Positions 16,895-27,500 are shown, numbered from the stretch's first letter. The stretch: DNA of 64,000 bases from Bacteroides oleiciplenus YIT 12058 (GCF_000315485.1 NZ_JH992944.1:570703-634702), one strand, 5' to 3'. The notes: generated by a model not told the origin, from the letters alone. A program made the numbers and translations.

Positions 16895-19414
16895 TCATCG
16901 ATATAAATTGCATAAGGGGACCTTATATTCCTCTCCTAATGAATCTTTATACTCTTTGCAAAAACGGTCATATACACTCTTTGCAATACCTTTTTTACCT
17001 TGTATAAAAAGAATAGAACATTTGGCTGCCAAAGCTTCTTCATTCAGAGGATCATGCAAGAACAGGATATCAGCAATACGTAATACCGTATCATAATTAT
17101 TGCGTTGTACATCCAACAAATTCCTCAGCAAATCAATAGAAAGGCTGGAATAAGAATCTTTAAACTCATCTAACCAATCAACAATAGTATTTGACAGCAA
17201 CGGACCATACAACAAAATCTCCAATATCTGATTTAGGAGTTGGTCATCTCCATGTTCACCGTTTTCCTTGAATTGACGAATACAATTTAATGCCATACAA
17301 TAGTCACAGAAAACTTTCTCACCCCACCGGATACACAAAAATCCCGTATCACTGACAACTTCCACATCACCTACTTTTTCTAGCAATACACGCAACTTAC
17401 GCAAAGTCACATTACGATTATTACGAGCAGATTCCTCTTCTTTGTCCGACCACAGAATATCTGTAGCTTTCTTAGTCAAAATGCCTTGCTTATTCTTCTC
17501 AGTATAAAGGACCAGTAATATAAGCAAGCTTTTCAATCGTGGTGTAAAAGCTCCTGTTATATCATTGCCATCTTTATCACGAACATTAAATGTACCCAAC
17601 AAAGAAATAGCCGAGCGACTACGATCAAAATACTTTTCTTCCACTGCAATCTCCTCCGTGGCTTCATTAACAACGAGTGCCTCCGTTTGAGCATTATTTA
17701 TTTTTATATCTTCAAAATCCATTCTCTTTCTGCTATACTTTATCCGGTAGAAAAGAAAAACCGTTCCTCCCAGCAATAGTATGCCACATAACCACCATAG
17801 CCACACTGGAGCAGAATGTTTATCTACAACCTGCGCAATTTCATTATCATTCAACAATGGAGTATTAATAGAATAGATAGACACATCGTGTGTGCGGTCA
17901 CTCAATATTTTATCCATAACCAAATATAGCTTATGATGAGCAGGCGATGAATAAAAACTAAAATCGCAATCCTGATAAACTAAATCATTATGAATAGGTT
18001 TCGATATCTCCACCCAAGCAGAATCATTCATAAAAACCTTCCAAAGACTTCCTCCGCCTTTCATACTAACAGCATAAAAAGAACTGTCCGAAGGTTCAAA
18101 GTACATAGAAGACGCCATCAACAATACATCCGTAGCCTGTCTTTTCTTCCATACGCTACGAGACTTTCCCGTTTTCAAGTTAATGGCACACAACTCGTAA
18201 TAAAAATGGGCATTAAATTCCTGCTTTCCCTGCTTATTTCCACGCCCACCAAAAATATACAATTCGTCGCCTACTATAGCAGCTGCAGATGAGTAACGAG
18301 GAGAAATAACAGGGGTATATGCAACTTCTTCAACCTGTTTCATACCCGCTTTCAACCGATATAGATTATTCCTATATTGGTAGAACCCATATCCTCCCCA
18401 AAAATAATAAGAAGAATCTGATGGATTAAACGTACGTGCATGGTTGTAGTAACGAGGCTCATCCAAATGTCTTTCATTCAGACTCCATTTCCCTTCGTCA
18501 ACAGACAAAGCTGAAACCAATTTCTCGTGTAAAGAATAAGACAATAACCGATTGGTTAGTGTATCATAAACCATGTGGTCTGTATATTCCATAGCCGGAT
18601 ACCCCTCTACAATGGAAACTTCGTTCTGGTTACCAGAAATACCATTTAATATTTCTATTTTGTTTTGTCGCACAAGATAAAACAAGGCATCACGGGCATT
18701 AAAAGCAATATCCAAGCGGTCTGAGGTTTTCTCTGCATATATTTTCCGCCATTCAATATGATTATCGATCAGCCATGAAGGATAAGATGCTAATGCCACA
18801 GCTCCTTCAATTTCGTCAAGACAAACATCAGCATTATGCTTCCACAACTTCCAATATCTTATCAGTTCTCCATCACGGGTGATCTTTATATCCCTAATAT
18901 CCATAGGAACTACATCTGCAGAGAAATATGGAGATTTTCCAAACAAGACCGTAATGTCTTTGGTACCACGCAAAGGCACTACCATCGTAGTATCCTTACT
19001 GTCATATTTCAAATCAATTTGATTCTCTTTTATATTAAGGTGTAAAGACACAGGAATCCATTTGCCTTTTTCAATATTGGTATTAATAGCAAACATTCCC
19101 TCATTAAAAACGAGAGCAGGAAAATTCCTGTTATTATCACCTGCAGCAAAAACAAAATGAAGAAATTGATTTTCATTTGTACATAAATGGAGGATAGCCC
19201 CGAAGTCGGGCTCATTGCGAACCCACATTTGAAAATCTATAATAAACTCATTCTCCACATGAAAAGGAGAGTTCTCATTAAGAGACAAAGAGGTGCGTTC
19301 ATTGCCTGGCACAGAATGAGATTTGAAATGAAGGCCATAATCTATAGAAGCCAACACCTTCAAATTTCCCAATGAGAAGAAACACAATATCCAAATTAGC
19401 AATTTACTTTTCAT
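16895..19414 (-). CDS. Membrane-spanning regulator: LamG- and Kelch-like sensor, one TM helix, SARP-like (winged helix + BTAD) output
   Basis: The product has 839 residues. Residues 1-22 are a signal peptide. Residues about 25-200 look like a LamG/concanavalin domain. Residues about 225-525 form a Kelch-type beta-propeller (for example YYFWGGYGFYQYRNNLYRL and DELYIFGGRG). One membrane helix spans about 535-557 (APVWLWWLCGILLLGGTVFLFY), followed by a positive RIKYSRKR stretch. The cytoplasmic part has a winged-helix segment (about 602-697: SLLGTFNVRDKDG, TDILWSDKEEESARNNRNVTLRKLRVLL) and a helical BTAD-like C-terminus (700-839). That winged helix/BTAD pair is the output of AfsR/DnrI-type SARPs. 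It is neither a SusR nor a hybrid two-component protein. It sits inside the locus, divergent from the esterase operon, so I infer it is the locus regulator and acts by one-component signalling. Own promoter at 19439-19468. Confidence 0.85.
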   Translation of the reverse strand: MKSKLLIWILCFFSLGNLKVLASIDYGLHFKSHSVPGNERTSLSLNENSPFHVENEFIIDFQMWVRNEPDFGAILHLCTNENQFLHFVFAAGDNNRNFPALVFNEGMFAINTNIEKGKWIPVSLHLNIKENQIDLKYDSKDTTMVVPLRGTKDITVLFGKSPYFSADVVPMDIRDIKITRDGELIRYWKLWKHNADVCLDEIEGAVALASYPSWLIDNHIEWRKIYAEKTSDRLDIAFNARDALFYLVRQNKIEILNGISGNQNEVSIVEGYPAMEYTDHMVYDTLTNRLLSYSLHEKLVSALSVDEGKWSLNERHLDEPRYYNHARTFNPSDSSYYFWGGYGFYQYRNNLYRLKAGMKQVEEVAYTPVISPRYSSAAAIVGDELYIFGGRGNKQGKQEFNAHFYYELCAINLKTGKSRSVWKKRQATDVLLMASSMYFEPSDSSFYAVSMKGGGSLWKVFMNDSAWVEISKPIHNDLVYQDCDFSFYSSPAHHKLYLVMDKILSDRTHDVSIYSINTPLLNDNEIAQVVDKHSAPVWLWWLCGILLLGGTVFLFYRIKYSRKRMDFEDIKINNAQTEALVVNEATEEIAVEEKYFDRSRSAISLLGTFNVRDKDGNDITGAFTPRLKSLLILLVLYTEKNKQGILTKKATDILWSDKEEESARNNRNVTLRKLRVLLEKVGDVEVVSDTGFLCIRWGEKVFCDYCMALNCIRQFKENGEHGDDQLLNQILEILLYGPLLSNTIVDWLDEFKDSYSSLSIDLLRNLLDVQRNNYDTVLRIADILFLHDPLNEEALAAKCSILFIQGKKGIAKSVYDRFCKEYKDSLGEEYKVPLCNLYR

Positions 19415-19438
19415 AGTATCTCGTTAAAGAACACTCTG

Positions 19439-19468
19439 CAAAGGTATAAAAAAATCCCCCATAACAAA
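19439..19468 (-). promoter_or_regulatory. Promoter of the SARP-like regulator
   Basis: On the minus strand TTTG (19468-19465), an 18-bp spacer and TACCTTTG (19446-19439) match the Bacteroides housekeeping promoter form. Transcription would start about 20 bases before the ATG. It has a proper -33 element and no TTAAT box 15 bp upstream, so the regulator is probably made constitutively rather than by self-activation. Confidence 0.65.
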
Positions 19469-19501
19469 TAAAGGACACAAAAATTTGGAATCTGAATTCA
19501 A

Positions 19502-19569
19502 TTAAACCGATATTATGCGCAAATTAATAACAAATTAATCAGAGAAGTAATATCCCTGATATACTTTTG
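19502..19569 (+). promoter_or_regulatory. Promoter with five-box 11-bp repeat operator for the esterase-propeller-lyase operon
   Basis: Plus-strand boxes start at 19502 (TTAAA), 19513 (TTATG), 19524 (TTAAT), 19535 (TTAAT) and 19547 (GTAAT). Spacing is 11, 11, 11, 12, then 15 bp to a -7 element TACTTTTG at 19562-19569. This is the fullest version of the operator: the position that is degenerate in the other promoters is occupied here. It is on the opposite strand to the other five, pointing at the opposite operon. Confidence 0.65.
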
Positions 19570-19616
19570 CTGCAAAGGACAAAAGACTTGTTCTATTATC
19601 AAATTAAAACAGTATT

Positions 19617-21092
19617 ATGAAAAAACTTTTTCTTAGTCGCATGAAAGTAAAATCGTTGATTACTTTTTTACTATTGGTACATTTCTTATCTATCTCTACA
19701 TTGGTAGAAGCCAAAGTACAACTACCCTCTGTACTCAGTAGCAACATGGTATTGCAGCAACAAACAGATGTAAAACTATGGGGAAAAGCCAAAGAAAATT
19801 CGTCTGTTACCATAAAAACATCATGGGATAACAAAACGTATAAAACGACTGCAGACAAGCAAGGAAAATGGTTATTAAGTGTCTCCACACCAACAGCCGG
19901 AGGCCCCTATGAAATTACATTCAGCGATGGAGAGGCTCTAACATTGAAAAATATATTAATAGGTGAAGTCTGGTTCTGCTCCGGACAATCGAATATGGAA
20001 ATGCCCATGAGTGGTTTCGACCGCCAACCCACTCAGGGCACAAACGATATCATAACCAAAGCGAAAGCCTCTACCCCAATTCGCATCTACAACACCGATT
20101 CTAAAGATGGAAGATGGGTACGGCAATATAGCAAAACGCCACAGGAAGATTGTAAAGGTGAGTGGTTAGAGAATACTCCAGTCAACGTATCCCACACAAG
20201 TGCAGCAGCTTACTTTTTCGCCCGATATATTCAGGAAGTTTTAGAAGTACCGGTTGGTATTATTGTATCTTCTCTTGGAGGGTCAAAAGTAGAAGCATGG
20301 ATGAGTCGGGAAGCCATAAGCCCATTTAAAAGTATTGATTTAGCCATACTCGACAATGATGAACCTGTAAAAAATATCACAGCTACCCCATGTGTACTCT
20401 ACAATGGGAAAATAGCTCCTTTCACTAATTTCACCATTAAAGGCTTCCTTTGGTATCAAGGCGAAAGTAATCGTGACAATGCTGATTTATACCAAAGTCT
20501 GATGCCTGCTTTTGTCAAAGACTTACGCAGCAAATGGAATATAGGAGAATTTCCTTTTTACTTTGTAGAGATTGCTCCCTTCAATTATGAAGGTGCCGAT
20601 GGCACCTCAGCCGCCCGCATGCGTGAAGTCCAACAACAAAATATGAAGGATATCTCTAACAGCGGAATGGTCACCACTCTGGATATAGGTCATCCGGTCT
20701 TCATCCACCCGACAGATAAAGAAACGGTAGGTAATCGTCTGGCTCTTTGGGCACTTGCCCAAACCTATGGACGAAAAGGATTCGGTTACGCCACTCCTAT
20801 TTATAAATCCATGGAAATATCAGGTAACAAAATATACATCAATGTGGACAACGCACAACGTGGACTTTGTCCCATGTGGACCCCGCTCGAAGGATTTGAA
20901 ATTGCCGGTGAAGATAAAGTTTTCTACCCGGCCCATGCTGAAATAGAAACCAAGACTACCCGTCTTGCCGTATCATGCGATAAAGTACAGCATCCGGTAG
21001 CCGTCCGATATGCTTATAAAAACTACGTCAAAGCAAGCGTATTCAACATCTATGGTATCCCCGTAGCTCCCTTCAGAACGGACAATTGGTAA
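19617..21092 (+). CDS. Sialate O-acetylesterase-like carbohydrate esterase (SGNH family)
   Basis: The product has 491 residues with a signal peptide; MKVKSL eight codons in is an alternative start. A beta-sandwich (PSVLSSNMVLQQQTDVKLWGKA, about 30-115) precedes the catalytic domain. The Ser block reads VWFCSGQSNMEMP, typical of the sialate O-acetylesterase/DUF303 family, with SLGGSKVEAWMS, FLWYQGESN and DIGHPVFIHPTDKETVGNRLA supplying the Gly, Asn and Asp/His blocks. Family members remove acetyl groups from sialic acid or plant polysaccharides; here the plant-type use is more likely given the neighbours. First gene of a three-gene operon (gaps of 22 and 1 bp) divergent from the regulator. Confidence 0.88.
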   Translation: MKKLFLSRMKVKSLITFLLLVHFLSISTLVEAKVQLPSVLSSNMVLQQQTDVKLWGKAKENSSVTIKTSWDNKTYKTTADKQGKWLLSVSTPTAGGPYEITFSDGEALTLKNILIGEVWFCSGQSNMEMPMSGFDRQPTQGTNDIITKAKASTPIRIYNTDSKDGRWVRQYSKTPQEDCKGEWLENTPVNVSHTSAAAYFFARYIQEVLEVPVGIIVSSLGGSKVEAWMSREAISPFKSIDLAILDNDEPVKNITATPCVLYNGKIAPFTNFTIKGFLWYQGESNRDNADLYQSLMPAFVKDLRSKWNIGEFPFYFVEIAPFNYEGADGTSAARMREVQQQNMKDISNSGMVTTLDIGHPVFIHPTDKETVGNRLALWALAQTYGRKGFGYATPIYKSMEISGNKIYINVDNAQRGLCPMWTPLEGFEIAGEDKVFYPAHAEIETKTTRLAVSCDKVQHPVAVRYAYKNYVKASVFNIYGIPVAPFRTDNW

Positions 21093-21114
21093 ATATCAAA
21101 CTCTCAAAAAGATC

Positions 21115-22410
21115 ATGAATAGACACATTTTTCTTTTTTTCCTAATTCTCTTGACAGCTTCCGCACTTCAGGCGCAACAGTCCCGACTTGTGAAAGTAGG
21201 AGAAGGATATAGCCAGACATCAGTCAACACGACCGTCTTCAGAAATAATTCACTTGTGACACAAGGCGATGAGCAATACATTTGTTATTATGATGCAGAT
21301 GGTTATCTGATATTGGGTAAGCGTAAGCTAAATGTTGACAAATGGACACTACAACGTACACAATATAAAGGGAATGTAAAGGACGCCCATAATGGTATCA
21401 GTATGATGCTGGATGGGGACGGTTATTTACATTTGTCATTCGACCATCACGGACACAAGCTAAACTATTGCCGCAGCACAGCTCCACACACACTGGAACT
21501 TGGAGATAAAGAACCAATGACCGGTGTAGATGAAGGAAACGTAACTTATCCGGAATTTTATTCACTAAATGGAGGTGATCTGTTATTTGTTTACCGTTCC
21601 GGTTCTTCCGGCCGGGGGAATCTGGTAATGAACCGTTACTCTGTAAAAGAAAAAAAGTGGGATAGAGTACAAGATATCCTGATAGACGGTGAGAATGAAC
21701 GGAACGCTTACTGGCAACTCTATGTAGATAAGCAAGGTACTATCCATGTATCTTGGGTATGGCGTGAAACAGGACAGGTGGAAACAAATCACGATCTCTG
21801 TTATGCCCGTTCTTATGATAATGGTGTGACATGGTATAGGGCGAATGGACAGAAATACGATTTACCAATCTGTTATAAGAATGCAGAATATGCCTGCCTC
21901 ATTCCTCAAAATTCAGAATTAATAAACCAGACCAGTATGAGCGCCGACGCAAACGGTAACCCATACATTGCCACTTACTGGCGTGATCCGGATAGTAAAG
22001 TTCCGCAATATCGTGTTGTATGGCATGACGGGAAGATATGGCACACTTGTCAGGTTTCAAACCGTCATACGCCTTTCTCCCTAAAAGGTGCCGGTACCAA
22101 AATGATTCCTATTGCCCGCCCACGTATTGTAGTAGAAGATGGTGAAATCTTTTATATCTTCCGTGATGCAGAACGGGAAAGCCGAGTATCTATGGCACAT
22201 ACAACAGCGATAGAAAGCGGGAAGTGGACCTATACTGACCTGACAGATTTTTCGGTAGATGCTTGGGAGCCATCGCATGATACAGAATTATGGAAACAGA
22301 AACGACTTCTCCATCTTTTTGTGCAACATACAAGACAGGGGGATGGAGAGAAAACTGTTGAGTTTACCCCTCAACCAGTATATGTATTAGAAGTGAATAA
22401 CAAGAAATAA
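21115..22410 (+). CDS. BNR_4-type beta-propeller protein, probable polysaccharide lyase (PL24/PL25/PL27-like)
   Basis: The product has 431 residues with signal peptide ending LQAQQ. The repeats fit a seven-bladed propeller of the BNR_4 family: ICYYDADGYLILGKR, DAHNGISMMLDGDGYLHLSFDHHGHKLNYCRS, GNVTYPEFYSLNGGDLLFVYRSGSSGRGN, HVSWVWRET, DLCYARSYDNGVTW. Characterised relatives with this fold include ulvan lyases and a rhamnose-glucuronate lyase (families PL24, PL25, PL27). The HDAHNG and DHHGH stretches carry conserved His that could be catalytic. It lies 22 bp after the esterase and 1 bp before an alginate-lyase-type gene, which supports action on a uronic-acid-containing glycan. Catalysis by this protein is inference. 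Confidence 0.75.
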   Translation: MNRHIFLFFLILLTASALQAQQSRLVKVGEGYSQTSVNTTVFRNNSLVTQGDEQYICYYDADGYLILGKRKLNVDKWTLQRTQYKGNVKDAHNGISMMLDGDGYLHLSFDHHGHKLNYCRSTAPHTLELGDKEPMTGVDEGNVTYPEFYSLNGGDLLFVYRSGSSGRGNLVMNRYSVKEKKWDRVQDILIDGENERNAYWQLYVDKQGTIHVSWVWRETGQVETNHDLCYARSYDNGVTWYRANGQKYDLPICYKNAEYACLIPQNSELINQTSMSADANGNPYIATYWRDPDSKVPQYRVVWHDGKIWHTCQVSNRHTPFSLKGAGTKMIPIARPRIVVEDGEIFYIFRDAERESRVSMAHTTAIESGKWTYTDLTDFSVDAWEPSHDTELWKQKRLLHLFVQHTRQGDGEKTVEFTPQPVYVLEVNNKK

Positions 22411-22411
22411 C

Positions 22412-24475
22412 ATGAGAAAAAGAATATTCTTATTAATATGCATAATGTGTACCTTAGTACACAGCATAGCAGCCCAACCAGAAAAGAACTCCAATCCTGG
22501 GTTTCTAACCAAGGCTTTCGTGCATCCGGGCATGGCACAAAGCAAACAGGACCTTGACTACATGCGCGAAATGGTAGTAAAAGGTATACAACCCTGGAAA
22601 ACCGCTTTTGATAATTTAAAGAAAAATACCTCTTTAGATTTTATCCCCAAACCATTTGCTGAAATATCAGTAGGTCCCTATGGAGCAAACAGTATAGGCG
22701 GACGTGAGTTTTCCGAGAGTGCAGAAACAGCCTATAACCATGCATTAATGTGGTATATAACCAAAGACAAAGCCTATGCGCGTAAAGCCATTGAAATCTT
22801 GAATGCGTGGAGCTATGTTCTCCGGGGATTCGATGCAAACAATGCCAAGCTGAATGTAGGTCTATTCGGATATTACTATCTCAATGCTGCTGAAATTCTG
22901 AAACATACCGATTCCGGCTGGGCATCCAAAGACCTGCAACAATTCACACAAATGGTCCTTACAGTCCTTTATCCCACTATCAAAGACTTCTTCACCGAAG
23001 CTAATGGTAACTGGGATGCATCCATGATTAGTACCATCATGTGTATCGGTGTTTTTACTGATAATCACGAAAATTTCAACCGGGCAGTAGAAAGATTCTA
23101 CTGGGGGGAAGGCAATTCCGGCATCACCCGCTATCTCTATCCGGGCGGACAATGCCAAGAAACTACCCGGGACTGGGGACATGTACAATTAGGTATAGGT
23201 GAATTTGCCAAAGCTGCACAAACCGCCGACACGCAAGGATTAGATTTTTATAGTGTAGCTGATGACAGACTGGCACAGGGCTTCGAATATACAGCACGTT
23301 TCATGTTAGGAGAACATATTGACTTGTTCGGAGTCTTTACAGATAGAGATAACGACAAATTCAGGGATATCTACGAATCCATATACCAGCATTACAAGGA
23401 TACAAAAGGACTATTACTGCCATACACCGAAAAAGCAATAAAACAACACACACGTCCGAAGTCATCAGTAGGTTTTCTGACAGCTGCCAAAGCTCCAGTT
23501 TCCAACGCTCCGGCAAAAACATCTCTTTATACAGGTTTCGATAAATTTCTGAAACCGACAGTAATCGGAGCATTAAAAGGCAAATCAAAAATGCTTCCTG
23601 CCAACAGTATCTTTGTAAAACCGGGAGAATCTATACAAAAAGCCATAGACTCCAATCAAAAGAGCGGTAAATGGATCATTTTGGAAGCAGGAGTACATAC
23701 GCTGGAGACTCCTCTAAAGATATATAGTGGTACTCTTCTTGCCGGTCAGGGGCGCGAAACCATTATCTTTCCGGCGCCACAAATAGGAACTGCAATCATT
23801 AATGGAGAAGAAATTCTCGCTGATGTTACTATCCGCGACCTTCTGATAGAAGGAGCCACTAAAGTAATCGAAAATGCCGATCCCAATCACGACCGTCGTA
23901 GCCGCTCATACATGAACGCTCCCAGCCGGGAAGGCATCATTTTCAAATCAAAAGAGAAAGACGGCATACAGAACATTACATTTGAAAATATTACCGTACA
24001 GAATTTCACCAAAAACGGTGTAGCCATAGTTGGTGGAAAGAATATTCGCATTAACCAATGTGATTTCAGTGATAATGGTGCCAGCGTAGTGCCAGGTGCC
24101 GGTTTCCATCACAATCTTCATTTGTCATACATCACAAATTGTGACATAATAAGTAGTCGTTTCGATACCTCCCCCTACGGAAACGGCATAAATGCTACTT
24201 TCTGTCAGAATGTGAAAGTTATCAACTCAGAAATGGCTCGTAACGGACTCTCAGGCATACGATGTGCAGAAAGTAGCCGGATAACCATCAACAACAGTCT
24301 TGCTGAAGGTAACAACGAGCACGGAATATTCATTGAGAAGCAAATGAACCCATGTAAAGACATTACAATCCATCAGAACACCGTACAAAATAACAGATAT
24401 TGCGGTATTGATGCCCAAACAGCCATCCAACTAAATAACAAAGATAACAGAAGCCTTCATAACGGTAGAGAATAG
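22412..24475 (+). CDS. Fusion of alginate-lyase-like domain and right-handed beta-helix
   Basis: The product has 687 residues with signal peptide MRKRIFLLICIMCTLVHSIAAQ. Residues about 30-380 match the alginate lyase (PF05426) toroid: AFVHPGMAQSKQDLDYMREMV, ESAETAYNHALMWYITKDKAYARKAIEILNAWS, NGNWDASMISTIMCIGVFTDN, GGQCQETTRDWGHVQLGIG. Relatives fall in PL5/PL38-type families acting on mannuronan or glucuronan. Residues about 400-680 are a right-handed beta-helix (SIFVKPGESIQKAIDS, ITFENITVQNFTKNGVAIVGG, RNGLSGIRCAESSRITINN), the fold of pectate lyases and epimerases. Both halves could act on uronic acid polymers. It is the last gene of its operon; no terminator follows on the plus strand. Confidence 0.8.
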   Translation: MRKRIFLLICIMCTLVHSIAAQPEKNSNPGFLTKAFVHPGMAQSKQDLDYMREMVVKGIQPWKTAFDNLKKNTSLDFIPKPFAEISVGPYGANSIGGREFSESAETAYNHALMWYITKDKAYARKAIEILNAWSYVLRGFDANNAKLNVGLFGYYYLNAAEILKHTDSGWASKDLQQFTQMVLTVLYPTIKDFFTEANGNWDASMISTIMCIGVFTDNHENFNRAVERFYWGEGNSGITRYLYPGGQCQETTRDWGHVQLGIGEFAKAAQTADTQGLDFYSVADDRLAQGFEYTARFMLGEHIDLFGVFTDRDNDKFRDIYESIYQHYKDTKGLLLPYTEKAIKQHTRPKSSVGFLTAAKAPVSNAPAKTSLYTGFDKFLKPTVIGALKGKSKMLPANSIFVKPGESIQKAIDSNQKSGKWIILEAGVHTLETPLKIYSGTLLAGQGRETIIFPAPQIGTAIINGEEILADVTIRDLLIEGATKVIENADPNHDRRSRSYMNAPSREGIIFKSKEKDGIQNITFENITVQNFTKNGVAIVGGKNIRINQCDFSDNGASVVPGAGFHHNLHLSYITNCDIISSRFDTSPYGNGINATFCQNVKVINSEMARNGLSGIRCAESSRITINNSLAEGNNEHGIFIEKQMNPCKDITIHQNTVQNNRYCGIDAQTAIQLNNKDNRSLHNGRE

Positions 24476-24485
24476 TGAATAAAAA

Positions 24486-24520
24486 CAATCCAGTGTCATG
24501 CCAACGCATGCACTGGATTG
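24486..24520 (-). terminator. Terminator for the GH2 gene ending at 24593
   Basis: A stem pairs CAATCCAGTG (24486-24495) with CACTGGATTG (24511-24520) and extends inward with CATGC/GCATG around CAAC, with one bulged T. Read on the minus strand it is followed by TTTTTATT. It therefore stops transcription of the minus-strand GH2 gene; on the plus strand no T run follows. Confidence 0.85.
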
Positions 24521-24592
24521 TAGCACTGAACTTATCGAAAAAGAACCTATTTAAAACTATCTTTTATCCTCAATCTATTTACCTGCCATTTT

Positions 24593-27500
24593 CTATTTTG
24601 CTTCGGGATTTACAAACAACACTTTCAACGAAGGGAGGAATTCATTTCTATTATCACATCTGAAGTTGCCACTGAATTCATTCTTATCTCTTTCTCCGAT
24701 TTTGATGCTTACTTTATTCCAACCTTGTAACAAAGGCAATTCTTTATAAGTAGCCTCGTGTCTGTTTTGTCCGGCAGCAGCATATGTCTTATCATTAATG
24801 GCAAGCTGGCATTCTTTGGCTTTCACTACCAAAGTCAGCTTAGGCATATTAGGCTCAATCAATAAGTCATCCAATGGGCGGGGACTAAACACATAGATAT
24901 CCAATGCCCATCCATCAGCCGTTTTCACTAACTTATCTTTTACAGCAGCCGGGAATACCAGTTGATTATCACGCAAGAAGAATACTTCATTTGATTTTAC
25001 TTCAATCTCCCGGCAGTCAATTCCAGCATTCTTCAATATCATTCCCAATGTATTATATCCCTTTTCTGAATTAGTAAATTCCTTCAATGTACTGATATAG
25101 AAGCAGGAAGCACTATTCTGATATTTCACAAATACGGGAGTAGCGGCTGTACATTCATACTCACTTCGTACCGTACCGGCAGTCTTAATTTCTTCCGGAC
25201 GCTTATTCCAAGCTCTCCAATCGGTCTTACAAGCATTCAGCAATACATCTCCTTCTTCCACTAAAGCACCCTTCAAAGAATATTCCGAAGCATCTGCCCG
25301 CTGAAGTTCACAGAAATAGAAATCAGAGTTATTCAATCCACGAATCCATGACTTCTGAACCGGCAGGTAAGAAGAACGTTTCAGGTTATCCAGTGCCACC
25401 GGAAGAGGCAGTATCTCATTATATGCATTTACAGTTTCAGGAGTCAAGCCCCATATCCACACGTCAGCACCTTTGGCAATATTAGCCAGCATACTCTTCT
25501 TTTCAGCAGCAGCCAAAGTGTAAGTACCGTCTACAATATAAATCATCCGTGCAGGAGCAGTCACTTTAGTAGCAAACTTCACACCCTGTGCATCCATTAT
25601 GCCCTTTAACTTACTATCCTCTCCTCCTATGAAAATAACTTCCTTATATTTTTCAGCAGGAGCCGCCTCAGGAGCTTCATATTGCTTTTTGTCAACCTCA
25701 GCATAAGCCGACCAAGCCGGATGTCCCGGTGCATTAGCCGCACGCATGGCATCATACATAGGCCACGGATCGTACAAAGGCAGGTTAGGATCATATCCCG
25801 GGTTGAACGTAGTGCAATAAGGCCCTACACGTTCCGGCTGTACGCCCGGTACACCTTCTTTGTATTCTGTGAAGAAAATACCATCTTGGTTGATATCCGG
25901 TTCCGTAGTTAAGTCTCTCTTACCCAGCGGCAGAGGTTTCAGAGAATACCATGCCATATTGAAGACCGTACTGTAAGAAGCATTCATAGAACGCTGGTTG
26001 GCAAGCAGATGATAACATTCGTTTGCCAGTCCTTCCATACGGCCCAGTTGAGATTCATAAGCTCTTTCACCATTATATTTGGCTACTTGCTCCGGCGTAC
26101 CGTAGTAAGCCATACTATGTTCGCCGATACCCCAGGGCTTGCCGATTTCCACCCAATGCTTCATTGAGCCCATATCACCATAGTGACCTACCGTAACCGG
26201 CAATATACCGTCTCCGTCATCCTCACCATCAGCAGAAATCCAGGGACGCGTAGGGTCGTTGGCACGAACAATATCCCTCCAATCTTCCCAAGCCTTTTTC
26301 TGAAGAGGCATCAATTCCGGTCTGTTATATACATGTAGTATTACAGGCTTATTTTCATTACTGATACTCCAACCAAATACAGAAGCATGGTTGCGGTCTC
26401 TGAGCACAAAGCGTCTCAGATGTTCTTTGGATGCTTCCCAGAAAAGGTCAGAGTCCAGTTTCGGGCCACCATCACTTGCCCAGTTGGCAGTTTCATTCAA
26501 TACACAGATACCCATTTCGTCAGCTACATCCAGATAAAAACGGGGATAGATTTGTGCATGAGGACGAACTGCATTTCCATTCATACCCTTTATGGCAGTA
26601 AACCAAGCCCATGCATATCTACGCGTCATCTGCGGAATTCCCATGAAGTGCCAGGAGTCACCTCTCAACTGATAAGGTTTGCCGTTCAGATATTGCGTAG
26701 TACCTTGCAAAGTCCATTCACGCCATCCGAAACGCTCATATTTGACGTCCAGAGTTTGTTTCTTTGCCTGCAATGAAAGCAATACGGCATAAAGATTAGG
26801 TTGTTCGGGTGTCCAGAAGTTCAATTCACCGGATACCGGAACCTGCAACACCACCTTTGTTGAAGCATTGGCAGGGACAGCCACTTTCACGGGAGCCACT
26901 TTCAGCGCTTCCTGTCCCAGTTCCCAGGCAGGCACCGGAGCAGAGTTCACGTCTGTTCCCGCTAAATTCAGCCATTCATTAATATTACCCTGAATCTGCA
27001 AGTCAGCTTTCTTCTCCGTATTATTCTGTACGGTTACTTCCAGTTCGAGCATATTCTTCGAAACAAGCGGTTTCACGTATACATCTTCCACGTGTACTTT
27101 GGGCAAAGCCAGCATATATACATCCTGCCAGATACCCACAATGTGATAACCCCACATGGAACCTGCGGGAATAATGCGGCGACCGATAGTAGAATTGTTC
27201 TCAAATAGCGACTGGCTACGAACCCCCACCCATACTTCGGCAGTTTCACCGGCAGCCACCTTATCCGTAATGTCTACGCTAAACGGAAGGAAGATATCAA
27301 AATTCTCACCTACTTTCTCTTTATTCACATATACTTCCGTATATCCGGATACAGCTTCAAAATAAAGTTTTATCTGTTGTCCGTCCCAATCAGTAGGAAC
27401 GGTTATCTTCTTCTTCATCCATGCCATTTTCACTTGTTCCCATTCTTTCGGATAAGATGGATAGTTACGATGGTCGGGACCTTCCAGGTCTCTGTTAGCA

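Noticed and set aside
24475..24663. 62-codon plus-strand ORF after the lyase gene
   Set aside because: It spans the terminator hairpin and the end of the opposite GH2 gene and looks like a chance frame.
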